From the NCBI GenBank assembly GCA_018815325.1, contig JAHIYE010000026.1, forward strand, positions 1 through 64,000: a stretch of 64,000 nucleotides of DNA, in the 5' to 3' direction. The notes beneath the pieces were generated by a model. The model searched no databases, had not been told where the DNA came from, and saw nothing but the letters and a program-made list of their open reading frames with translations. The stretch comes from Gammaproteobacteria bacterium. Lineage in GTDB: Bacteria; Pseudomonadota; Gammaproteobacteria; Burkholderiales; Burkholderiaceae_C. Of the stretch, positions 27,719 through 35,890 are shown piece after piece; the stretch's first letter is position 1; the number at the start of each line of letters is the position of its first letter. Position numbers and translations under genes: made by a program.

Positions 27719-29209
27719 ATGAACTTTGAATTCAAGACATTGGACCTTGTGGCCATTGCGGCCGAAAAATCTGATGCGCTGATCGTGTTGCTCACCGATG
27801 CCTACAAGCCCGGCAAGGGCGAACTCGCCGGGCTCATCGCCAAAGCCCTCAAGGCGGGGGACCTGGAAACCAAGACCGGTAAATCGCTGCAGCTCTATCA
27901 GCCCTCAGGTGCTGCCAGCAAACATGTCGTTCTTGTCGGTGCGGGTGATGGTTCACCCAAACAGGTGCGCAAAGCCGTGATGGCTGCGGTGGGGGCCATC
28001 AAGTCTGCAGGGGCCAAAAAACTGAGTCTTGGCTTTGCCGCGCCAGCCACTGCTGGCGCCTTAAGGGCGGCTGTGCTCGCTGCTGCAGATGCCAGTTATG
28101 TCTACACCACCACCAAGTCAAAACCGCAAGGCCGGGCACTGACACATGTGTTGATTGGTGCCCAGGGCAGTGCTGACCTCAAGCCTGCCTTTGACCTGGC
28201 GGTTGGCGCGGTCAAAGGGATCGAACTGGCCAAGGAGTGGGGCAACCGGCCGCCCAACCATGCCACGCCCACCTTGCTGTCGCATGCGGCCAAAGAACTG
28301 GCCAAACACAGCAAAATCAGCTGCGAGGTACTGGGACCCAAACAGGTTGCCAAACTCGGCATGGGCTCATTCATGGCCGTGGCCCAGGGCTCGCGGCAGG
28401 AGTTGCGCTTCATCGTGCTGCGCTACGACGGCGCAGCCAAGTCCCAGGCCCCCACGGTGCTGGTGGGCAAGGGCATCACCTTCGATACCGGTGGTATCTC
28501 CATCAAGCCGGCGGCCGAGATGGATGAGATGAAATACGACATGTGCGGGGCGGCCAGCGTGCTGGGAGTCTTCCGTTCACTGGCTGAACTCAAGCCCAAT
28601 ATCAACGTGGTGGGGCTGATACCCTCCTGCGAAAACATGCCGGACGGGCTGGCCGTCAAACCCGGTGATGTGGTCACCAGCATGAGCGGACAGACCATCG
28701 AGGTACTCAATACCGATGCCGAGGGTCGCCTGATCTTGTGTGATGCCCTGACCTACGCGGAACGCTTCAAGCCCGCAGCGGTGATCGACATTGCGACCCT
28801 GACGGGTGCCTGCGTGATTGCGCTGGGTGCGGTACGCAGCGGCATGTTCACTGAAAACGAAGAACTGGCCGAACAGTTGAGCAAGGCCGGTGAGTCTTCG
28901 CTTGACCTCTGCTGGCGCATGCCGCTGGACGAGGAATATGCCGAAGGGCTCAAAACCCATTTTGCCGATGTGGCGAACGTGGCGGGAAGGGCAGGTGGTG
29001 CCATCACGGCGGCCAAATTCCTGCAACGCTTTACGGCCAAGTTTTCCTGGGCGCACCTGGATATTGCCGGCACCGCCTGGAAGAGTGGCGCAGCCAAAGG
29101 GGCCACCGGGCGCCCTGTGGGCCTGTTGTTGGACTTCCTGCTGGCGCAAACAGCCAAGGCGCAGGTGTCCACCAAGCATGCCAAGCAAAGCCGGGCCAAA
29201 GCAGCCTGA
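27719..29209 (+). CDS. pepA: Cytosol leucyl aminopeptidase PepA
   Basis: A 496-residue M17 metallo-aminopeptidase. The two-metal active site is in the C-terminal half: VGKGITFDTGG (Lys, Asp) and the family signature NTDAEGRLILCDAL. It removes N-terminal residues from peptides; in E. coli PepA also binds DNA at carAB and cer, which is not evident from sequence here. The start is ATG 27719 with aaaagg 14 bases ahead; an earlier frame extension from 27695 overlaps lptF. holC follows 15 bases downstream, a conserved order. Confidence 0.95.
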   Translation: MNFEFKTLDLVAIAAEKSDALIVLLTDAYKPGKGELAGLIAKALKAGDLETKTGKSLQLYQPSGAASKHVVLVGAGDGSPKQVRKAVMAAVGAIKSAGAKKLSLGFAAPATAGALRAAVLAAADASYVYTTTKSKPQGRALTHVLIGAQGSADLKPAFDLAVGAVKGIELAKEWGNRPPNHATPTLLSHAAKELAKHSKISCEVLGPKQVAKLGMGSFMAVAQGSRQELRFIVLRYDGAAKSQAPTVLVGKGITFDTGGISIKPAAEMDEMKYDMCGAASVLGVFRSLAELKPNINVVGLIPSCENMPDGLAVKPGDVVTSMSGQTIEVLNTDAEGRLILCDALTYAERFKPAAVIDIATLTGACVIALGAVRSGMFTENEELAEQLSKAGESSLDLCWRMPLDEEYAEGLKTHFADVANVAGRAGGAITAAKFLQRFTAKFSWAHLDIAGTAWKSGAAKGATGRPVGLLLDFLLAQTAKAQVSTKHAKQSRAKAA

Positions 29210-29224
29210 TCCTTGACTGTTCCC

Positions 29225-29659
29225 ATGACCGAAGTGGCTTTTCATTTCAACGCGCCGGACAAACTGGCCTACGTCTGCCGTTTGTTGCGCAAGGCGGTGG
29301 GCGCAGGTGCCCGGGTGGTGGTGACGGGGGAGTCACAGACCCTGAGGCGACTCGACGCTTTGTTGTGGACGTTTTCTCCCACTGATTTCGTGCCACATTG
29401 CCTGCAGCACGGGGATGCCACACAAGTGGCCCATTCGCCGGTGATACTGGCTGAATCCACACAGGACACGCCACACCATCAGGTACTGTTGAATTTGGGG
29501 GAGCCGGTGCCGGGTGGATTCGAGCGCTTTGAACGGCTGATTGAAGTGGTGGGCCTGGATGACGAAGAACGACAGGTGGCACGCAGCCGCTGGAAGCATT
29601 ACGCTGATCGCGGCTATGCCATTACCCGGCATGATCTGGCTTTGAAAGGTTCTCACTGA
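29225..29659 (+). CDS. holC: DNA polymerase III chi subunit HolC
   Basis: A 144-residue protein of the HolC family, the clamp-loader accessory subunit that links the psi subunit to SSB. The pattern EVAFHFNAPDKLAYVCRLLRKA and the C-terminal VARSRWKHYADRGY-I-RHDL match the family, whose members are about 140-150 residues. It lies directly after pepA, as in many proteobacteria. The stop overlaps the next ATG by one base (TGATG). Confidence 0.92.
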   Translation: MTEVAFHFNAPDKLAYVCRLLRKAVGAGARVVVTGESQTLRRLDALLWTFSPTDFVPHCLQHGDATQVAHSPVILAESTQDTPHHQVLLNLGEPVPGGFERFERLIEVVGLDDEERQVARSRWKHYADRGYAITRHDLALKGSH

Positions 29660-29964
29660 TGCCGTCAACCCCCAGAAACCTGCCACGTTTTCTACCCACC
29701 TTGACGGAAGTGGTGCATACGCCAACGGCTATGACCGTGCCGCGGCAGCCGATTCACTCGACCGAGCAAATCATTGATCGGGTGATGCAGCGGCTTGACG
29801 TGTCGCTTGAGTCCCGCGTCAAGCAGACGCTCGACACCGTGGTACTCGAACAACTCGATGCCCTGGAGACACGCTTGCGAGATGAACTGCAGCAGGTACT
29901 GCGTGAGGCCGTGACGGAAGCTGTCACCCTTCAACTGGAAGCTGCCAGGCAAAAGACCGAGTAG
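29659..29964 (+). CDS. Small coiled-coil protein of unknown function
   Basis: A 101-residue acidic, helix-rich protein. After a Pro/Thr-rich lead of about 35 residues it forms a likely amphipathic helix or coiled coil (IIDRVMQRLDVSLESRVK through to the C terminus). There is no signal peptide, membrane segment or known motif. It begins one base inside the holC stop, so it is translationally linked to holC, suggesting a replication-related or housekeeping role. I do not recognise the family. Confidence 0.7.
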   Translation: MPSTPRNLPRFLPTLTEVVHTPTAMTVPRQPIHSTEQIIDRVMQRLDVSLESRVKQTLDTVVLEQLDALETRLRDELQQVLREAVTEAVTLQLEAARQKTE

Positions 29965-30082
29965 CTCAGGTGCATCCCTATGGTGATGGCCTGAAATTTG
30001 CGTTACTGTTTACGGTCTTGAGTTATTTCAAGCAATTCGATACACATTCCTCGTGTTTCCCCTAGCTCATTTGGAGGTTTCT

Positions 30083-31210
30083 ATGAAAAATAAACTGAAA
30101 ATCACCGTCGCTGCTGCTGTGGCATTGGCATCCGGCATCGCGCTGGCACAGGAGGTCGTCAAGATTGGCCATGTGGCACCTGTTTCGGGCGCCCAGGCAG
30201 CCTATGGGAAGGACAATGAAAACGGTGCGCGCATGGCCGTTGAAGAAATGAATGCTGCCGGTGTCATGATCGGGGGCAAGAAATACAAGATCGAACTGCT
30301 GGCGGAAGACGATGCAGCCGACCCGAAACAGGGCACGGCGGTTGCACAAAAACTGTGCGACTCCAACGTGGCTGGTGTGGTGGGCCACCTGAACTCGGGT
30401 ACCACGATTCCCGCCTCCAGGATCTATAACAATTGCGGTGTGGCGATGATCACTCCGTCTGCCACCAACCCCGACCTGACCAAGCCGGGCTACAAGACGA
30501 CGTTCCGCCTGCTGGCCAATGACAATGCCCTTGGCGCAGGCCTGGCCTTTTATGCAGCCGACAAGCTCAAACTCAAGCGCATTGCCGTCATCGATGACCG
30601 CACGGCCTATGGCCAGGGTGTGGCTGCCGTGTTCAAGAAAACAGCCGCTGAAAAAGGCATCACCATCGTTGACGAGCAGTTCACAACCGACAAGAGCGTG
30701 GACTTCATGTCGATTCTGACGGCCATCAAGTCCAAGAATCCGGACGGCGTCTTCTATGGCGGCATGGATCCCCAAGCAGGTCCAATGCTGCGCCAGATGG
30801 AGCAGCTGGGTCTTACCAAAGTCAAGTATTTTGGCGGTGACGGCATCTGCACGATGAACCTCATCAAGCAGGCCGCTGGCGCGAAGACGCTGGAAAACGT
30901 GATTTGTGCCGAGGGTGGTGCTTCGCTCGACAAAATGCCTGGTGGCACGGCCTGGAAAAAACGTTACGACGAAAAATTCCCTGGCCAGTTTCAGGTCTAT
31001 GCCCCCTATGTATATGACGCCATGTATGTGCTGGTGGACGCCATGAAGCGCGCAGGCAGTATCAAGCCCAAGGACTATCTGCCCAAGCTGGCTGCTACCA
31101 ACTTCAATGGCGTGACCACCAATGTGCAGTTTGAGCCCAATGGCGAGCTCAAGAACCCTGCCATTACTCTTTACACCTACAAGGGTGACAAGAAGATCCC
31201 CCTGAACTGA
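30083..31210 (+). CDS. livK: Branched-chain amino acid ABC transporter substrate-binding protein
   Basis: A 375-residue periplasmic binding protein of the Leu/Ile/Val type (type I fold). The signal peptide ends near residue 23 (ALAQ). The mature start VVKIGHVAPVSGAQAAYGKD and the DRTAYGQGVA segment are characteristic. The matching LivH/M/G/F genes are not in the window, so it must work with a transporter encoded elsewhere or as an extra binding protein. ATG 30083 has a strong ggagg ribosome site. A terminator follows directly, so it is a single-gene unit. The gene symbol is by family; the exact ligand is open. Confidence 0.85.
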   Translation: MKNKLKITVAAAVALASGIALAQEVVKIGHVAPVSGAQAAYGKDNENGARMAVEEMNAAGVMIGGKKYKIELLAEDDAADPKQGTAVAQKLCDSNVAGVVGHLNSGTTIPASRIYNNCGVAMITPSATNPDLTKPGYKTTFRLLANDNALGAGLAFYAADKLKLKRIAVIDDRTAYGQGVAAVFKKTAAEKGITIVDEQFTTDKSVDFMSILTAIKSKNPDGVFYGGMDPQAGPMLRQMEQLGLTKVKYFGGDGICTMNLIKQAAGAKTLENVICAEGGASLDKMPGGTAWKKRYDEKFPGQFQVYAPYVYDAMYVLVDAMKRAGSIKPKDYLPKLAATNFNGVTTNVQFEPNGELKNPAITLYTYKGDKKIPLN

Positions 31211-31230
31211 GTTGACTTGCAAGAGTCAAA

Positions 31231-31255
31231 AAAGCCGCCGCGAGGCGGCTTTTTT
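31231..31255 (+). terminator. Rho-independent terminator of livK
   Basis: AAAGCCGCC and GGCGGCTTT pair around a GCGA tetraloop (31231-31252), followed by a T run. It lies 20 bases after the livK stop. Confidence 0.93.
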
Positions 31256-31315
31256 ATGCGCGACCTGCAGCATCGGGGAAAATCTGGGCTGGCCTCGGTT
31301 AAACTACTGAGTTCT

Positions 31316-31405
31316 GGAGAGGTGGATGAGCGGTTTAAGTCGCACGCCTGGAAAGCGTGTGAGGGGTTATACCCTCCGCGGGTTCGAATCCCGCCCTCTC
31401 CGCCA
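31316..31405 (+). tRNA. tRNA-Ser, anticodon GGA
   Basis: A 90-base tRNA with a 7-bp acceptor stem (GGAGAGG / CCTCTCC), encoded CCA end, a long class II variable arm as in serine tRNAs, and the T-loop GGTTCGAATCC. The anticodon stem CACGC/GCGTG encloses CTGGAAA, anticodon GGA, which reads UCC and UCU. It stands alone. Confidence 0.95.
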
Positions 31406-31452
31406 GAATCCGGGGTGCATCAGTCTCCAACTGAATCAGTCACCCCCCTGAG

Positions 31453-31486
31453 AGCCCTTTGATGGAAACGTCAAAGGGCTTTCTTG
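31453..31486 (+). terminator. Terminator downstream of tRNA-Ser
   Basis: A 10-bp stem AGCCCTTTGA (31453-31462) and TCAAAGGGCT (31471-31480), loop TGGAAACG, followed by TTCTTG. It separates the tRNA unit from the riboswitch region that starts about 90 bases later. Confidence 0.8.
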
Positions 31487-31576
31487 TTTCCCGCTCACCG
31501 ACAGTCAGTCCAATGACAGGGATAGCAGCCTCGCATCCACAGGCTGTGCATGAAAGGGATTCCGCTAGAATCAGCA

Positions 31577-31680
31577 TTGCTCCGGGGTGCAATGCCTTGT
31601 CACAAGTGGCAAGCAATAGCTGAGATGGTTTTACCGAACCCGTGAACTTGAATCGGATCATGCCGACGTAAGAAGAGCTG
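31577..31680 (+). promoter_or_regulatory. TPP riboswitch (THI element)
   Basis: The stretch carries the conserved blocks of the thiamine pyrophosphate aptamer in order: CTCCGGGGTGC (31580-31590), a variable P3 arm, GCTGAGAT (31619-31626), then ACCCGTGAACTTGAATCGG (from about 31638) and the P5 closure CGG-ATCATG-CCG with GACGTAAG. P1 is closed by GCTC (31579-31582) and GAGC (31675-31678). The CUGAGA T-loop motif that recognises the pyrimidine of TPP is intact. It lies 157 bases before the first gene of the luxE-like operon, so that operon should be turned off by TPP. Confidence 0.92.
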
Positions 31681-31699
31681 TCAGGAAATCTCCCATAAC

Positions 31700-31754
31700 C
31701 TGTCACATCTTTCGAGGCATGTTTGCAACCATGCAATCGAAAGCAGGATGACAG
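31700..31754 (+). promoter_or_regulatory. Candidate expression platform of the TPP riboswitch
   Basis: A long hairpin: CTGTCA (31700-31705) can pair with TGACAG (31749-31754). Inside it CTTTCGA (31709-31715) pairs with TCGAAAG (31737-31743), and GCATG (31717-31721) pairs with CATGC (31730-31734). No T run follows, so it is not an intrinsic terminator. CTGTCA also occurs at 31678-31683, at the 3' side of P1, and at 31830-31835, between the ribosome site and the ATG. TGACAG therefore has three possible partners, which would allow translational switching. This is inference from complementarity. Confidence 0.4.
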
Positions 31755-31836
31755 TGTTCTCCCCTCAGTGTAATAACTCGCTGCTGCTACCAAGCCATGT
31801 AATGCCATCCGGCAGGCGTGCAGGAAGGGCTGTCAA

Positions 31837-32916
31837 ATGATCCCCTCCTCGTTGCTGACCGACTTGCTGGCCTGCATTGCCTCGGACGATGCTTCGGACG
31901 AAGCGTTTGATCAGATGGCTCTGGCCCTATTCGCCTACCAGTATCAGAACAACCTGCCGTTTCAGCGTTTTTGTCAGCAGCGGGGCAAAACCCAGCGCAC
32001 GGTCCGGCACTGGACGGACATTCCGGCCGTTCCCATCAACGGCTTCAAGGACTTGACGCTGAGTTGTGTGCCCATAGAACAGGCTGAGCGCGTCTTCATG
32101 ACCAGTGGTACCACGCGGGGGGATGTCAAGGGTCGGCATTTTCATCCCAGCCTGAGTGTCTATGACGCGTCGATGACTCAAAACTTTGCTGAGCGCTTCA
32201 TGCTCGGTGAAGAAAAAATCCGCATGGGCATTCTGTTTCCCTCGGAGCGTGAGATGCCCAACTCGTCATTGGCGCATTACCTGTCCCTGGCGGTGCAGAC
32301 TTTTGGTACGCCAGAGAGTCATTACCTGTTGACGCCCAATGGACTGGACGATGAGCGCGTGCTGGCTGAGCTCGAACGCGCAGAACGGTTGGGCGAGCCC
32401 TATGCTTTGCTCGGGGCGAGTTACAGCTTTGTCCATTTGATTGATATGCTGCAGCAGCAAGGCCGGCGCTATAGGCTGCCGCCGGGCAGCCGCGTGCTGG
32501 ATACGGGGGGCTTCAAGGGGCAGTCACGTGAAGTGGCGATGGAAGATTTTTATGCGCAGCTGTCTTCCACGCTGGGCATTCCCCGCAGTGACTGCATCAA
32601 TATGTATGGCATGACCGAGCTCAGCACCCAGTTCTATGATGCGGGCAATGCGACCTTGCCCTCCGTCAAGTCCGGCCCGCACTGGATACGCAGCCGCGTG
32701 CTCGACCCCTTGAGCGGGCTGGAAGTGCCGCCCGGAGAGCAGGGCATCCTGGCGCATTGCGACCTCGGCAACTTCAATTCCGTCACCACCATCCTGACCG
32801 AGGATGTGGGCGTGGCTGTGGACGGCGGTTTTCTTCTGCTCGGTCGCGCGCAAGGGAGTGTAGCCAAGGGATGCTCACTGGCGGTAGAAGAGTTTTTGCA
32901 GGCAGCCAGAGCATGA
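31837..32916 (+). CDS. LuxE-like acyl-protein synthetase (carboxylate-activating enzyme)
   Basis: A 359-residue ANL-superfamily enzyme most like LuxE, which adenylates a carboxylic acid and holds the acyl group on a cysteine for reduction. The ATP-binding loop SGTTRGDVKG is at 90-99 and the A5-type YGMTE at 257-261. The C-terminal KGCSLAVEE contains Cys346, in the place of the LuxE acyl-carrying cysteine. The first gene after a TPP riboswitch, it has an aggaagg ribosome site 10 bases before ATG 31837. Its stop overlaps the luxC-like start (ATGA). No luciferase genes are present, so light production is not suggested. The substrate is unknown; a thiamine-related acid is inferred from the riboswitch. 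Confidence 0.82.
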   Translation: MIPSSLLTDLLACIASDDASDEAFDQMALALFAYQYQNNLPFQRFCQQRGKTQRTVRHWTDIPAVPINGFKDLTLSCVPIEQAERVFMTSGTTRGDVKGRHFHPSLSVYDASMTQNFAERFMLGEEKIRMGILFPSEREMPNSSLAHYLSLAVQTFGTPESHYLLTPNGLDDERVLAELERAERLGEPYALLGASYSFVHLIDMLQQQGRRYRLPPGSRVLDTGGFKGQSREVAMEDFYAQLSSTLGIPRSDCINMYGMTELSTQFYDAGNATLPSVKSGPHWIRSRVLDPLSGLEVPPGEQGILAHCDLGNFNSVTTILTEDVGVAVDGGFLLLGRAQGSVAKGCSLAVEEFLQAARA

Positions 32917-34367
32917 ACACGATGAAAGAGGTCGCTGGTTACCTGCCGGGCTTGGCGCCCACCGACCTGCAATGGCAGACCCTGAGGTTTGACAACCGGG
33001 GAGAGCGACTGGAGGTCGCTGTACCTGTGCTGACCGAGGCGCAAATTGCCGAGCTGGCGACACGGGTACGCGCCGCGAGCCGCAGGGTCTTGCAGTCCAT
33101 GACGGTATCTGACATCGTGCAAGTACTGGACCGGGCGGTAGCGCGCCTGCTGGACACGCAGGACCCTTATCGCCAGAAAGCCGAGCGTCTGCTGCCACTG
33201 GTGACTGGCTACGACGCAGAAATGGTGCGCCTGGGTCTGACGGGCTATCTGAAGACCTTTCGCCAACCCCAGTTACAGCGCTTTCTGGTGGAGGACTTTG
33301 GCAACCCGCTTTTACTGGATGCGTTCCAGCCACGCGCCACAGGCGGCTTCACACGTGCCTATGGGGCCGAGTTGTCGGTTCATGTCTGGGCCGGCAATGT
33401 GCCCGGACTACCCTTGTGGAGTCTGATATCGAGCCTGCTCGTGAAGTCGGGCACGGTAGGCAAGCTAGCCAGCGCCGAGCCCCTGTTTGCGGGCTGGTTT
33501 GCGCAACTGCTGGTGGAGGTCGAACCCGCACTGGCCGATTGCCTGGCCGTCGTCTGGTGGAAGGGCGGTGATGAGGCGCAGGAAAAAGCCTTCTTCAGGC
33601 AGGCCGATGTGGTGCTGGCCTATGGTGGCAACACCTCGCTGGAGAAGATGCGTGACTTGGTGCCCATCACGACACGCTTCCTGCCACATGGCCACAAGCT
33701 CAGCCTGGGCATGGTGTCACGGCAGGCGCTCGACGCCCGCCAGGCCCTGAAAACCGCGCAGCTGGCCGCCCATGACGTGATGCGCTATGACCAGCAGGGC
33801 TGTTATTCGCCACACCTGTTTTACGTCGAGCGCGGCGGGAAAATTTCACCTGAAGATTTCTCCCGTTATCTGGCCAACGAACTGGCCTGCTTCGAGCAGA
33901 AATATCCCCGGCGCGAGCTGACGCTGACGGAAACAGTCAGTCTGGCGCAATGGCGCCAGACCGAGGAGCTCAAAAGCGTCTCGGTGTCAGGGATGGATGT
34001 GTCCGGCGAGGGCGGCTGGACCGTGGTGTACTGCGACGCCCTACAGGAGTTGGCGCCCAGTGGCCTGGACCGCACGGTGCGGGTGGTCGCCGTGGCTGAT
34101 CTGGCGCAGGTCATTCCGCTGATAACACCGCACCGGACCTTGCTGCAGACGGTTGGACTGGCCGCAGCGCCGCGTGAACTGTTTGCGCTGGCGAACCTGC
34201 TGGGGGCTGCGGGTGTGACACGCATTTGTGCCGTGGGACAGATGACAGCGCCGCAGGCAGGCTGGCACCACGATGGCCGCTTCAGCCTGCTGGACCTCGT
34301 GCAGATGGTTGATATCGATGCCTCGGCTGAAGCCGCCAGCGAAGCATTTGCATCTTATGTGGACTAG
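32913..34367 (+). CDS. LuxC-like acyl-CoA/acyl-protein reductase
   Basis: A 484-residue protein of the LuxC family (PF05893), an aldehyde-dehydrogenase-fold reductase that takes the acyl group from LuxE onto a cysteine and reduces it to aldehyde with NADPH. The LuxC pattern VHVWAGNVPGLPLWSL is at about 156-171. The catalytic cysteine is Cys297 in DQQGCYSPHLFYVE. Length and layout match lux-operon LuxC (about 480). It is coupled to the LuxE-like gene by an ATGA overlap, so the two should form a carboxylic acid reductase. An ABC transporter ATPase gene follows after 17 bases. Confidence 0.85.
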   Translation: MNTMKEVAGYLPGLAPTDLQWQTLRFDNRGERLEVAVPVLTEAQIAELATRVRAASRRVLQSMTVSDIVQVLDRAVARLLDTQDPYRQKAERLLPLVTGYDAEMVRLGLTGYLKTFRQPQLQRFLVEDFGNPLLLDAFQPRATGGFTRAYGAELSVHVWAGNVPGLPLWSLISSLLVKSGTVGKLASAEPLFAGWFAQLLVEVEPALADCLAVVWWKGGDEAQEKAFFRQADVVLAYGGNTSLEKMRDLVPITTRFLPHGHKLSLGMVSRQALDARQALKTAQLAAHDVMRYDQQGCYSPHLFYVERGGKISPEDFSRYLANELACFEQKYPRRELTLTETVSLAQWRQTEELKSVSVSGMDVSGEGGWTVVYCDALQELAPSGLDRTVRVVAVADLAQVIPLITPHRTLLQTVGLAAAPRELFALANLLGAAGVTRICAVGQMTAPQAGWHHDGRFSLLDLVQMVDIDASAEAASEAFASYVD

Positions 34368-34384
34368 GAACAGGCCCTAACAGC

Positions 34385-35131
34385 ATGAGTTTCCTGGACA
34401 TGCATCAGGTGAGCTACAACTACCGCGGCCAGATGCTGGTGGTACAGGCCGTGGACTGGACCATTGCGCGCGGCGAGTTCCATTGCCTGGTCGGGCGTAG
34501 CGGTTGCGGCAAGACGACCCTGCTCAAGCTGGCGGCCGGGCTGCTCAAGCCGGATGCGGGCACGATCACGCTGGATGGCCAGCGGCTGGTCAAGCCAGGT
34601 CCGCAACTGGGCTATGTGTTCCAGTCGCCGACCTTGCTGGAATGGCGCACCGTGCTGGACAACATTCTTTTGCCGATTGCCTTGCAGCGCGAACCTGCGG
34701 GGCCAGACCTGGCCAGGGCAGCGGACTTGCTGGCTCTCATGGGCTTGTCGGACTATGGTGGGCGCTATCCGGGCGAGTTGTCGGGTGGTCAGCAGAGCCG
34801 GGTGGCCATCGCCAGGGCGCTGATTCTCGAACCGGCCTTGCTGCTGCTGGATGAGCCTTTTGCAGCGCTGGATGCCATCACGCGTGAAGAGTTGCAGGAT
34901 GATCTGCTGAATATCTGTCATCTTGGTCAGACCTCCGTATTCTTCGTGACCCATGACATTACGGAAGCCGTGTACCTGGCTGACCGGGTGGCGGTCATGG
35001 CGGAGGGCCGGATTCGGCTGGACCTGAAGGTTGATTTGCCCAAGCCACGCCGACGGGATGCCCGCTATGGCGCAGATTTCAATGCGCGTTGCGCCCGTGT
35101 GCGCCATGCCATGGATGGAGCACTGGCATGA
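34385..35131 (+). CDS. ABC transporter ATP-binding protein (ThiZ/SsuB-like)
   Basis: A 248-residue ATPase of the nitrate/taurine/NMT1 importer class. Walker A is GRSGCGKTT (about 38-46), the signature is LSGGQQ (about 136-141), and Walker B with its catalytic Glu is LLLLDEP; the H-loop is FFVTHD. Its stop overlaps the permease start (ATGA). With the permease and an NMT1-like binding protein it forms an importer under TPP riboswitch control, analogous to ThiXYZ, which imports pyrimidine precursors of thiamine. Confidence 0.92.
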   Translation: MSFLDMHQVSYNYRGQMLVVQAVDWTIARGEFHCLVGRSGCGKTTLLKLAAGLLKPDAGTITLDGQRLVKPGPQLGYVFQSPTLLEWRTVLDNILLPIALQREPAGPDLARAADLLALMGLSDYGGRYPGELSGGQQSRVAIARALILEPALLLLDEPFAALDAITREELQDDLLNICHLGQTSVFFVTHDITEAVYLADRVAVMAEGRIRLDLKVDLPKPRRRDARYGADFNARCARVRHAMDGALA

Positions 35132-35886
35132 GCCGAGTCATCTCACTGCTCTTGCTGCTCGGGTTGCTGCTCGGGTGGGAAATGGCTTCGCAAGCATCCC
35201 GACTTTCCGCACTGGTTCTACCGGCACCGTCCGTGATTGGGTTGACGCTCTGGCATGGCATTCTCTCCGGTTACTTCTGGCCGCATCTCGTGCATACGGG
35301 GACCGAGCTGTTTCTGGGGCTGACCCTGGGTGGCCTGTTCGGTTTTTTTTCGGGGATCGCGATGGGGGAGTCTGAATTCCTGCGGCGCGTACTGTTTCCC
35401 TATGTGGTGACCAGTCAGGTCGTGCCTAAACTGGCCCTGGCGCCCCTGTTCATTGTCTGGTTTGGTTTTGGCATGACATCGACTGTGGTGATCACTGCGC
35501 TGATCTGCTTTTTCCCCTTGATGGAAAACACGGTCACCAGCTTGCAGCAGGTCGACCTTCAAAAACTGGAACTGTTCCGCATGTTGGGGGCGACACGCCT
35601 GCAAACCCTCCTGCGACTGAAGATTCCCGCGGGCTTGCCGGGCATCATGGCCGGCTTGCGCGTGGCGGTTGTTCTGGCGCTGGTGGGGGCGGTGGTCGGC
35701 GAATTCATCGGTGGCAGCAAGGGTTTGGGGGCATTGATCATTGCCTCGCAAGGGATGATGGATACACCGCTCATGTTTGCTGTGCTTCTGATCATCACCT
35801 TATTGGGTTTGCTGGTTTATCAAATGGCAATCGCGGTAGAGAGGTTCTTTCTCTCGCCGCATTTAAAAAACAGGGAAAAGGAATAG
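35128..35886 (+). CDS. ABC transporter permease (ThiX/SsuC-like)
   Basis: A 252-residue inner-membrane protein with about six helices and the BPD_transp_1 fold. The EAA loop that docks the ATPase is visible near LEL-FRMLGATRLQTLLRLKIP (about 150-170). The start is set at ATG 35128, which overlaps the ATPase stop. The binding-protein gene begins 4 bases after its stop. It is the membrane channel of the inferred thiamine-precursor importer. Confidence 0.9.
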   Translation: MSRVISLLLLLGLLLGWEMASQASRLSALVLPAPSVIGLTLWHGILSGYFWPHLVHTGTELFLGLTLGGLFGFFSGIAMGESEFLRRVLFPYVVTSQVVPKLALAPLFIVWFGFGMTSTVVITALICFFPLMENTVTSLQQVDLQKLELFRMLGATRLQTLLRLKIPAGLPGIMAGLRVAVVLALVGAVVGEFIGGSKGLGALIIASQGMMDTPLMFAVLLIITLLGLLVYQMAIAVERFFLSPHLKNREKE

Positions 35887-35890
35887 AGGA

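Noticed and set aside
31837-34367. A bioluminescence (lux) operon
   Set aside because: luxE- and luxC-like genes are present, but there is no luxA, luxB or luxD, and the genes follow a TPP riboswitch and precede an importer. Light production is not supported.
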